Below are positions 34,902-42,208 of a stretch of 64,000 bases of DNA, piece by piece. The DNA lies in contig NZ_AQHN01000095.1 in assembly GCF_000359745.1 (NCBI RefSeq), positions 80,791-144,790 of the forward strand. Reading direction: 5' to 3'. Position 1 is the first letter of the stretch; each line of letters begins with the position of its first letter. Source of the stretch: Rhizobium freirei PRF 81. Lineage in GTDB: Bacteria > Pseudomonadota > Alphaproteobacteria > Rhizobiales > Rhizobiaceae. Position numbers and translations under genes: made by a program. Under the pieces are notes generated by a model. It ran no database searches. It saw only the letters and a list, made by a program, of their open reading frames with translations, and had not been told where the DNA came from.

Positions 34902-35222
34902 ATGACCAGCAATATCTTCCCAGCCATCGGCCAGATCTATGAAGCCCGCTTTGGAGATCTGGCCTTTCACCTCAAGTTTCACGACGACGGCAAGACGATG
35001 CAGTTCGCGCCGGCTGCCTCGGCCGACTTCGCCACCGCAGAGGCTGTGATCTATCACGCCGTCGCCATCCGTCCAGGCGTCTTCATGGTCACCTGGACCG
35101 AAGCGGACAAGACCACCGTCACCCACGTCGAGGATTTCGAGACCGGTCAGGTCCATACCAACATCACTCGGCCCGACCACACCTTCCTCAACCTCTTGGG
35201 CAGTTGGAAAAAGCTGACCTGA
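34902..35222 (+). CDS. MoaF-like domain protein
   Basis: A 106-residue lipocalin-like beta-barrel similar to the C-terminal domain of MoaF proteins. Landmarks are FHLKFHDDGKTMQF, MVTWTEADKTTVTHVEDFE and VHTNITRPDHTFLNLLGSW. MoaF was named for a role in molybdenum cofactor regulation, but single-domain versions in small detoxification clusters have no proven role. It lies 26 bp after the DsbA-family gene and before an MBL-fold gene. Confidence 0.8.
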   Translation: MTSNIFPAIGQIYEARFGDLAFHLKFHDDGKTMQFAPAASADFATAEAVIYHAVAIRPGVFMVTWTEADKTTVTHVEDFETGQVHTNITRPDHTFLNLLGSWKKLT

Positions 35223-35242
35223 ACAATCCTGAAAGAACCGTC

Positions 35243-36142
35243 ATGCTAACACGGAGAGATATCATGAAATCGACACTCGTCCTTGGCGCCTTCGCTGCCT
35301 TTTCCCCTGCCGATAGCTTCGGTGCTGCCGGCGCCAGTCTAAGCTGGACGCACTTCCCTGCTGGCCCGAACGGCTTCTTTCGCGCTCCCGTTCTTGTTTC
35401 CGGCCCGACGGAAGCCGTGTTGATCGACGGTGGCTTCACCCTGCCAGATGGCAAGGCGCTTGCCGAAGCGATCAAGGCAAATGGCAAGAAACTGACCGCG
35501 GTCTATATCAGCCAGTCCGATCCAGACTATTACTTCAGCCTGCGTCCCGTGGTCGAAGCCTTCCCCGACGCCCGCGTCATCGCTGCCAGCGCCACCATCG
35601 AGGCGATCAAGGCAAATGTGCAGAAGAAGCTCGACACCTGGGGTCCGCAACTCAAGGAAAATGGCCCGCAGAAACTCGACGACGTCGTCTTCGCGACCCC
35701 CTATGATGAACCGACCCTGACCGTCGATGGTCAGGTGATCGAGATCGTCAAGGCCGACGGACTGGACAACCGCCGCTATCTCTGGGTTCCGTCGCTTCAG
35801 GCCGTATTCGGTGGCGTGCTGATCTTCAATGGCACACATGTCTGGACCGCTGATACCCCGACGAAGGAAGGCCGCGCCGCTTGGGTCAAGGTGCTGGATG
35901 CAATTATCGCCCGCAAACCTGCCGTCGTGGTCGCCGGCCACGCCGTTTCGGATGCAGCAACCGACATTTCGGGGGTCGAGCATACCCGCTCCTACCTGCT
36001 CGCCTTCGAAGAAGAGCTCGCCAAGGCCAAAACCGGCGCTGAATTGAACGCGGCAATGAAGGCGCGCTTCCCGGGCCTTGCCATGGAAGTCGCGATCGAC
36101 ATCGGTGCCAAGGTCGCCACCGGTGAAATGAAGTGGGGCTGA
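35243..36142 (+). CDS. MBL-fold protein with Tat-like signal and degenerate metal site
   Basis: A 299-residue metallo-beta-lactamase-fold protein. The N-terminus MLTRRDIMKSTLVLGAFAAF has twin arginines and a hydrophobic stretch, suggesting Tat export; an internal ATG at 35264 with GGAG upstream is an alternative. The usual HxHxDH zinc motif is replaced by ISQSDPDYYF at about residues 89-98, so the classic metal site is absent, although a related VVVAGHAVSD occurs later. It belongs to an MBL subgroup found in similar clusters. Catalysis by the standard two-metal mechanism is doubtful. Confidence 0.82.
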   Translation: MLTRRDIMKSTLVLGAFAAFSPADSFGAAGASLSWTHFPAGPNGFFRAPVLVSGPTEAVLIDGGFTLPDGKALAEAIKANGKKLTAVYISQSDPDYYFSLRPVVEAFPDARVIAASATIEAIKANVQKKLDTWGPQLKENGPQKLDDVVFATPYDEPTLTVDGQVIEIVKADGLDNRRYLWVPSLQAVFGGVLIFNGTHVWTADTPTKEGRAAWVKVLDAIIARKPAVVVAGHAVSDAATDISGVEHTRSYLLAFEEELAKAKTGAELNAAMKARFPGLAMEVAIDIGAKVATGEMKWG

Positions 36143-36144
36143 CC

Positions 36145-36552
36145 ATGGGCCGCAATCTCGAAATCGTTCGCGCGACTTACGAGGGCTCGTCAGAGGAGAA
36201 CGGCAAGAATCTGCTTGCCGCTCTCGCCCCCGATGCCGAATGGACGGAAGCCGCTGGCTTTCCCTACGCCGGCACATACAAGGGCGTCGACAACATCCTA
36301 GCCGGCGTCTTCCACCGGCTGGCGACGGAATGGACGGGCTACAACGCCAAGGTCCATACCTTCCTGGAAGACGGTGACCGCGTCGCAGCCTTTGGGGTCT
36401 ATTCCGGTCCTTAGAATGCCACGGGCAAAGGTTTCTCCGCGACCTTTGCACACCTTTATCTGCTCAAGGACGGCAAAATTCTTCGCATGGAGCAGTATGG
36501 CGTCACGACACGAAAGTGTGGGATCTGTCCGACTTTTCAGAACATTGGGTGA
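36145..36552 (+). pseudogene. SnoaL/NTF2-like protein gene with nonsense and frameshift mutations
   Basis: The frame starts MGRNLEIVRATYEGSSEENG, typical of small SnoaL-like proteins, and runs to FGVYSGP, where a TAG at 36412-36414 interrupts it. The frame then resumes with NATGKGFSATFAHLYLLKDG, which is the expected continuation. A further frame change near 36505 is implied because the sequence DTKVWDLSDF appears in the next frame. The gene is therefore dead, and its end abuts a Tn3 transposase fragment. It lies three bases after the MBL stop. Confidence 0.8.
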
Positions 36553-36912
36553 TCATGCTGCGAGAATGGAGTTTTCCTGCCGTAACGGCCTGAGATCAGC
36601 GCCGTCCGTCGGGGTCCAAATGTAATCGCCGGTGAGACTGATGTGCTGCCAACCGAGCGGGGTAATGTGCTTAATGACGTCAGGCGGCGTTGGAACGCCC
36701 TCGCGATTGAGCTCGGCGAATGCAGGTTCGAGATAGAGCGTGTTCCAGTAGACGATGGCGTTGAGCAGCAGGTTCAGCCCGGATGCCCGATAGAACTGGC
36801 TCTCGCAGGTCCTGTCGCGCAATTCTCCGAGACGATTGAAGAACAGCGCGCGGGCAAGGGTATTCTGGGCCTCGCTCTTGTTGAGGCCGGCGGTCGCGTT
36901 CCCGCGAGTTCG
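36553..36912 (-). pseudogene. C-terminal fragment of a Tn3-family transposase
   Basis: About 120 codons read TAGLNKSEAQNTLARALFFN, GELRDRTCESQFYRASGLN, IVYWNTLYLEPAFAELNREG and end HISLTGDYIWTP...LRPLRQ, which is the conserved end of Tn3 transposases. Nothing of the N-terminal or catalytic DDE core remains. It is fused in frame at about 36912 to a kynureninase fragment, so it marks a transposon scar rather than a working element. I could not identify Tn3 terminal repeats at its end. Confidence 0.82.
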
Positions 36913-37289
36913 CAGCAGGCCGTCCGCGATATAGAGATCTGAGGGGAAGTTCCCTGTATCCGACAGCACCACGCTGCGCTTCGGGTCCATTTCCAGCACG
37001 GAGGCGAGCGCCTGATAAACCTTGATTGACAGCGTGTCTCCCACGACGACGCTGCCAGGTTCGGCTTCGATCAGCCGTCCGATACGATCTCCCACCCGGC
37101 GCGGTTGCTCCATCCATCCGGCCTGATTCCAGCCCCGGATCAACATGGTGCCCCATTCATCGGCGACCCCGCGCGCACCATGGCATCCTTGAACCTTGAC
37201 GGCAATGGCCCAAGAGGATTCGCGTCGAGATAGACAACCCCTTCAGGCAAATCAAACATGCCGCGGGTCTTGTTGAAATCAGTCGTCAT
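36913..37289 (-). pseudogene. kynU: Truncated, frameshifted kynureninase
   Basis: From an ATG at 37289 the frame reads MTTDFNKTRGMFDLPEGVVY, then LDANPLGPLPSRFKDAMVRA. One base is lost near 37160, after which the other frame gives LIRGWNQAGWMEQPRRVGDR and IGRLIEAEPGSVVVGDTLSI, ending NFPSDLYIADGLL. These match the first third of kynureninase, a PLP enzyme of tryptophan breakdown normally about 410 residues. The rest was lost where the Tn3 fragment joins. It begins only eight bases after the soxG stop, with GAGG before its ATG, so it may once have been the last gene of the sox operon. Confidence 0.8.
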
Positions 37290-37296
37290 CTCATCC

Positions 37297-37821
37297 TCAC
37301 TCTTCGAGAACGGTTTTCAGCCAGGCCCAGACATAAACGGCCAGTCCACGTTCAACGTGCAGCCGAAGGTTGTTCAAGGGACCATGCCGGTAGAGAACGG
37401 ACGGCACGAAGGCAAAGCCGACTGATGCTGAGTATCCGGGATCCAGTAACGCCATACTTGTCGCACGCGCCAGCAAATCCGCTTGTCCCTCGCCACTCAA
37501 CTCAAATACATGGTTAGCACCGCCGAAGGACGTGATGGCGAAACCTGCCTCGTTCCAGCCTTCGCGAACGGTCTGAGGCAATCTCCCCACCGCCAGCAAG
37601 CGATCTCGGGCCAAACGAATAGTGTAGGCTTCGCCATCGACATGGCCGAATGTTCCGACGCCCCTTCCATCCATTTCAGCGTTGCGGCCAAAAGCGGCCA
37701 GATCACCGCTGACCAGCGTCTGATCCGGCAATTCAATGCTCCAGATCGCTATATCCTTTCCGATCAGCTTTGCCGTCGACCAATCGGGCGCAGCATCCCA
37801 TTTCCTCGCGTGATCAACCAT
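37297..37821 (-). CDS. soxG: Sarcosine oxidase gamma subunit
   Basis: A 174-residue protein in the SoxG position, with the family core SIELPDQTLVSGDLAAFG, GEAYTIRLARDRLLAVG and the C-terminal LHVERGLAVYVWAWLKTVL. The ATG at 37821 has GGGGAG upstream and overlaps soxA by eight bases. It is the small structural subunit of heterotetrameric sarcosine oxidase. The gene order soxB-D-A-G is the usual one. Confidence 0.9.
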   Translation of the reverse strand: MVDHARKWDAAPDWSTAKLIGKDIAIWSIELPDQTLVSGDLAAFGRNAEMDGRGVGTFGHVDGEAYTIRLARDRLLAVGRLPQTVREGWNEAGFAITSFGGANHVFELSGEGQADLLARATSMALLDPGYSASVGFAFVPSVLYRHGPLNNLRLHVERGLAVYVWAWLKTVLEE

Positions 37822-40663
37822 GAAGCCGCTCCCCATCCGGATCGAAAGCGCAGGTCGGCGTGACGCGAGCCGTCAGCGTCTGGCCCAGGTGATACAACTC
37901 CACCGTCGCCCCCATTCGCTCGGCTCCGCCCTCGATCAGACCCAATGCTATCGAACGGTCGAGATTGGGGCTGAAATGGCTGGTGGTGACGAAGCCGATA
38001 CTGCGCTTGCTCGCTCCATCCCTAACGATTGCGTGCGCGCCTGCCGGAAGGGGAGCGCCCGTAACGCTTTCCAAACCGACCAAGGCCCGCGCCTGATCGG
38101 CTACCGCCGGAAGATGCAGCGAGCGGCGACCGATATACTCGCCCCTCTTCTTTTCGAATGGCCCGCTGACGCCCAGATCCATCGGGCGCGTTCGTCCATC
38201 GGTATCCTTGCCAATGACGATATAGCCCTTTTCTGCGCGAAGGATCATCAGTGCCTCGCCGCCAAGCAGGACCGCGTCGAAACCCCGTCCCGCCTCTTTC
38301 AGCGCCCGCCAAAGCCCAAGCGCCCGATCGGCGCGGATCGACAGCTCGTATGACCGATCACCAGTGAAGCTGACGCGCGTCACGCGAACCCGCTCGGCCC
38401 CGAACTGGCCCCAGGCAAGCGCCATATGCGGCAGCGCGGTATCGCCCAGATCGACACCGAGACCGACCGCTTCCAGCAGAGCTCGCGACTTCGGCCCGGT
38501 CACGGTCAGTGTCGCAAAGCGGGCTGTCGCGTCATGGATCAGCACACGAGCACGGTCAAAACGATCCTGCCGCCATTCCTCGAGCAGGCCCAGCACGCCT
38601 TGGACATGCGACGAGGAACAGGAGACAACGAAACGGTTCTCATCCAGCCGCACCAGCACGCCATCGTCATAGACGATCCCCTGCTCGGTCAGCATGAAGC
38701 CATAACGGCATCGTCCTGGCTTCAGCGTGGACATTGTGTTGTAGTAGATGAAATCGAGGAACGTCGCGGCATCGGGCCCGATCACCTCGATTTTGCCGAG
38801 AGGAGAGCCGTCGAACAGCGCAACGCTCTGACGAGCAGCAACAGCCTCGCGCGGGACCTCGACTGCCTCGCCGCCTTTGCCGAACCAGGCCGGGCGCATC
38901 CAACCGCCATATTCGCGGAAGAGTGCACCGTCGGCCCGATGCTCGGCCTCAAGCGGGAGGCGACGGACCGGGTTCATCAATTGCCCGCCCCGCCTGCCCG
39001 CGAAAGTGGCCAGTGGGATCGGCACAAAGGGCGGGCGATAGGTCGTGGTTCCCGTCTCCTGGATGCTTCGGCCTGTGAGCTTCGCCATCAGCGCCAAACC
39101 ATGCAGGTTCGACGTCTTGCCCTGATCGTTTGCCATGCCGAGCGTGGTGTAGCGCTTGAGGTGCTCGACCGACGTGAAGTTTTCGCGCGCAGCCAATTCA
39201 ACATCCTTGGCTGTGACATCGTTTTGCAGATCGATCCAGATCCGCCCCCTGGCCGCCGGCGCGGGCCATGCGCCCGATATTTCCAGTGGCCAGTTCGGTG
39301 CTTCGGATGACGGCACCGCTCCACTTGTTGCCCGAGCGGCATCTGCAAGGACCGCGGCAAGGTTGAAATGACCTGCCGCCGCACCGATCACCGTCAGTCC
39401 CGTGACATTGCGATCGGGAACGAAGCCCTGAATTTCGTTCTCCCAGCGCAGCTTGCCCTGCGCCTGACAGTAAAGATGCACGGTGGGCGTATAGCCGCCC
39501 GAAACGAGCACGACATCGGCTGCAAGCCGCTCGCCGGAGGCAAGCTGCACCGCCTCGACCGATCGGCGGCCCAAAACGGCATCTATCTGACCTTGGATGA
39601 CGCGGAAATCCTGCCGCCCGGGGGAGCTCTCCGAGCGCAAATCGACGACCGTAACCTCTATGCCCGCTTGCGACAGGGCGGCAGCGGTCTCATAGGCGAG
39701 GCCATTATTGGTCGCCACCACGACCTTTCGTCCAGCTGCCACGCCGTAACGGATCAGGTAATGCAGCCCGGCCTCGGCCGACATGACACCCGGCCGATCG
39801 TTGTTAGCGAAAGGCAGTCCGCGCTCGATCGCTCCCGTGGCCAGGATGGTCTCCGTCGCTCGCACGCGCCATAGACGCGGGGCTCTGCCATTGCCGACAT
39901 GCTCCGCCAGCCCCGTCATTCCGTGTTCATAACGTCCAAAAGCGACGGTATTCACGAACACGCGGGCTCCGAGCTCCTCCAGTCGCGGGACGATTTTCGC
40001 GGCCCAATCCCGGCCCGGCTGCCCATCGATCCGCGCTTCACGGTAAAGCAAGCTACCGCCCACGAGGCGCTGGTCGTCGCACAGGATCACATGCCGCCCC
40101 TGCTCTGCCGCCGATAGCGCGGCCGTCAGTCCGGCCGGTCCCGCGCCGATCACGAGCAGATCACAAAAGGCGTTGGCAGGTGCCGTTGGCGAGAAACCTT
40201 CCGCCTCAGGTTCCAGGGCTCCGAGACCGGCCATGGCGCGGATGCGCGGCTCGAACAGGTGCCAATCGGGGAACATGAAGGTCTTGTAGTAAAAGGCGGC
40301 AGGAATGAAACTGGCGAACTTGTCCATAAAGGCATTTCGGTCGCTCTCTGCCGAAGGCCGCGCGTTGATCGATCGCAGAACTATGCCGTCGCCTGCGGGC
40401 TCGGTCGTCATCTGCACATTCGGTCGGTGGTGCGCGCCGAGGATATCGGCGATGCCGTTCGGCTCTTCCGCACCAGCTCCCCAGAAGCCGCGCGGGCGGT
40501 GATATTTGAAGCTGCGTCCGACAGTCCTTACGCCTTCCGCCAAGAGAGCAGAGGCAAGACTGTCGCCGTCGAAGCCCGAAACTTGGCGGCCGTCGAAGGT
40601 GAAGCTGAGGGGTTTCTGGCGATCGATCGCCCAACCATATCCGTCGCTGCGCCAGCTCGTCAT
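37814..40663 (-). CDS. soxA: Sarcosine oxidase alpha subunit
   Basis: A 949-residue subunit of heterotetrameric sarcosine oxidase, which makes glycine, hydrogen peroxide and methylene-tetrahydrofolate. Residues 1-120 hold a ferredoxin-like domain (FTFDGRQVSGFDGDSLASAL). The NAD-binding Rossmann motif VIGAGPAGLTAALSAAEQG is near 170. The C-terminal third is a GcvT-like folate domain (SVALFDGSPLGKIEVIGPDA, LTVTGPKSRALLEAVG, FTGDRSYELSI). It overlaps soxD by four bases (ATGA) at its start. It is about 50 residues shorter than many SoxA proteins, which I attribute to normal family variation. Confidence 0.96.
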   Translation of the reverse strand: MTSWRSDGYGWAIDRQKPLSFTFDGRQVSGFDGDSLASALLAEGVRTVGRSFKYHRPRGFWGAGAEEPNGIADILGAHHRPNVQMTTEPAGDGIVLRSINARPSAESDRNAFMDKFASFIPAAFYYKTFMFPDWHLFEPRIRAMAGLGALEPEAEGFSPTAPANAFCDLLVIGAGPAGLTAALSAAEQGRHVILCDDQRLVGGSLLYREARIDGQPGRDWAAKIVPRLEELGARVFVNTVAFGRYEHGMTGLAEHVGNGRAPRLWRVRATETILATGAIERGLPFANNDRPGVMSAEAGLHYLIRYGVAAGRKVVVATNNGLAYETAAALSQAGIEVTVVDLRSESSPGRQDFRVIQGQIDAVLGRRSVEAVQLASGERLAADVVLVSGGYTPTVHLYCQAQGKLRWENEIQGFVPDRNVTGLTVIGAAAGHFNLAAVLADAARATSGAVPSSEAPNWPLEISGAWPAPAARGRIWIDLQNDVTAKDVELAARENFTSVEHLKRYTTLGMANDQGKTSNLHGLALMAKLTGRSIQETGTTTYRPPFVPIPLATFAGRRGGQLMNPVRRLPLEAEHRADGALFREYGGWMRPAWFGKGGEAVEVPREAVAARQSVALFDGSPLGKIEVIGPDAATFLDFIYYNTMSTLKPGRCRYGFMLTEQGIVYDDGVLVRLDENRFVVSCSSSHVQGVLGLLEEWRQDRFDRARVLIHDATARFATLTVTGPKSRALLEAVGLGVDLGDTALPHMALAWGQFGAERVRVTRVSFTGDRSYELSIRADRALGLWRALKEAGRGFDAVLLGGEALMILRAEKGYIVIGKDTDGRTRPMDLGVSGPFEKKRGEYIGRRSLHLPAVADQARALVGLESVTGAPLPAGAHAIVRDGASKRSIGFVTTSHFSPNLDRSIALGLIEGGAERMGATVELYHLGQTLTARVTPTCAFDPDGERLHG

Positions 40664-40923
40664 GCCTCGATCTCCGCAACCATGGCTTCGGTGCCGATAA
40701 CCTCATGGGTTATGGTGTCGCGCTCCATCACGAAGACTTCGCAGCACGGCAGATGCACCCAGATTTCGCGCGAGAGGCCCCGCCGGTTGTTGCGGAAATA
40801 GAGGTAATCCGACCACGCCACGACATCGACATCACCCTCAGGGCGAGCATTGCCGGCATCTCCGCCGAAATGGAACTCTGTCTCCGCACGCGGGCCACAG
40901 AAGGGGCAGGTAAAAAGCTGCAT
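40660..40923 (-). CDS. soxD: Sarcosine oxidase delta subunit
   Basis: An 87-residue zinc-binding subunit. Cys6 and Cys9 in FTCPFCG, then HLPCCEVF with His57 and Cys60, supply the zinc ligands; FHFGGDAGNARP and WSDYLYFRNNRRGL are family hallmarks. It lies between soxB (14 bp upstream) and soxA (four-base overlap). Confidence 0.94.
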   Translation of the reverse strand: MQLFTCPFCGPRAETEFHFGGDAGNARPEGDVDVVAWSDYLYFRNNRRGLSREIWVHLPCCEVFVMERDTITHEVIGTEAMVAEIEA

Positions 40924-40937
40924 GGTTCAGACCTTTT

Positions 40938-42191
40938 TCAATGCGCGATACCCGCGCCCGCGGCCTCATCGATCATGTGCCCGCTGCGGAAGCGCTGGAG
41001 ATCGAAAGGCCGGCTGATGTCGTGATGAGTTCCGGTGGCAAGGATATGGGCAAAGACCGTGCCCCCCGCGGGAATTCCCTTGAAACCACCCGTGCCCCAG
41101 CCGCCATTGATGAAGAGCCCCGGCAGCGGGCTTTCCCCAAAAATTGGCGAGCTGTCGGGCGTGACATCCACCGTGCCGCCCCATTGGCGGAGAAGCCGCA
41201 ACTGGCGAAAGACGGGAAACATTTCCAGGAGCCCGGAGAGCACCGTTTCAAGCTGCGGGAGATTGCCGCGCTGGCCGTAGGAAGGCACGCGGTCCAACCC
41301 GCCGCCGATGACAATCTCACCCTTGTCGGACTGGCTGACATAGGTGCCCGTCATCGGCGAGACGAGGACGGTGTCGAAGATTGGCTTGACGGGCTCCGAG
41401 ACGCAGGCTTGCAATGTATAGGAGGTGATCGGTAGCCGGAAACCCGCCTTGGCGGCGAGCGCGCCCGAACTGCCCGCCACCGCCATGCCGACGCAATCCG
41501 CCCGAATCTCGCCTTTCGACGTCAAAACGCCGACGCAGCGACCGCCCTCCACCAGAAACTCCTGCACGTCGCACTGCTGGATAATATCGACGCCTAGCCG
41601 GTCGGCAGCGCGAGCGTAGCCCCAAGCAACGGCGTCGTGGCGTGCAATTCCGGCACGGGCCTGCCAGATTGCCCCGTAGACCGGATATCGTGCGTTGGGC
41701 GCATAATTGTAGATCGGAACGCGGCGCTTCACTTCGGCAAGGTCAAGCAATTCCGCCTGAACGCCATTGACCTGCATGGCGTTGACCATGCGGGCGGCCA
41801 TCTCCATCTCGGCAGGGCTCGATACGATTTGCATCATGCCGCGCTGCGACAGCATGATGTTGTAATTCAATTCCCTGGCGAGCCCCTCGTAGAGCGAAAG
41901 CGAAAGATCATAGAGCGCCGTGCTTTCGGGATAAAAGTAGTTCGACCGGATGGCCGTCGTATTGCGGCCGGTATTTCCGCCACCCAGCCAGCCGCGTTCT
42001 ATGACGGCAACATTACGCACCCCGTGGGTCTTGGCGAGGTAATAGGCCGTTGCCAGCCCCTGCCCGCCGCCCCCGACAATGACCACGTCATAGCGCCGCT
42101 TAGGGTCAGGACTGCGCCAAGCCGGGCGCCATCCCTTTTGGGCGTTCAATCCCTCCTTGAGCAGCGAGAGCGCTGAGTAATGGCGTGTCAT
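40938..42191 (-). CDS. soxB: Sarcosine oxidase beta subunit
   Basis: A 417-residue flavoprotein subunit that holds the sarcosine-oxidising site. FAD-binding motif VIVGGGGQGLATAYYLAKTH at residues 38-57, then the SoxB hallmark GGGNTGRNTTAIRSNYF. GTGGFKGIPAGG and the C-terminal FAHILATGTHHDISRPFDLQ match SoxB. It is the first gene of the soxBDAG operon, 17 bp downstream of the dimethylglycine dehydrogenase-like gene. Confidence 0.96.
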   Translation of the reverse strand: MTRHYSALSLLKEGLNAQKGWRPAWRSPDPKRRYDVVIVGGGGQGLATAYYLAKTHGVRNVAVIERGWLGGGNTGRNTTAIRSNYFYPESTALYDLSLSLYEGLARELNYNIMLSQRGMMQIVSSPAEMEMAARMVNAMQVNGVQAELLDLAEVKRRVPIYNYAPNARYPVYGAIWQARAGIARHDAVAWGYARAADRLGVDIIQQCDVQEFLVEGGRCVGVLTSKGEIRADCVGMAVAGSSGALAAKAGFRLPITSYTLQACVSEPVKPIFDTVLVSPMTGTYVSQSDKGEIVIGGGLDRVPSYGQRGNLPQLETVLSGLLEMFPVFRQLRLLRQWGGTVDVTPDSSPIFGESPLPGLFINGGWGTGGFKGIPAGGTVFAHILATGTHHDISRPFDLQRFRSGHMIDEAAGAGIAH

Positions 42192-42208
42192 CGGCAGCCT
42201 CGCAGGGG

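Noticed and set aside
35339..36451. 370-codon minus-strand frame opposite the MBL gene
   Set aside because: Antisense to a gene with conserved motifs; no family features of its own.
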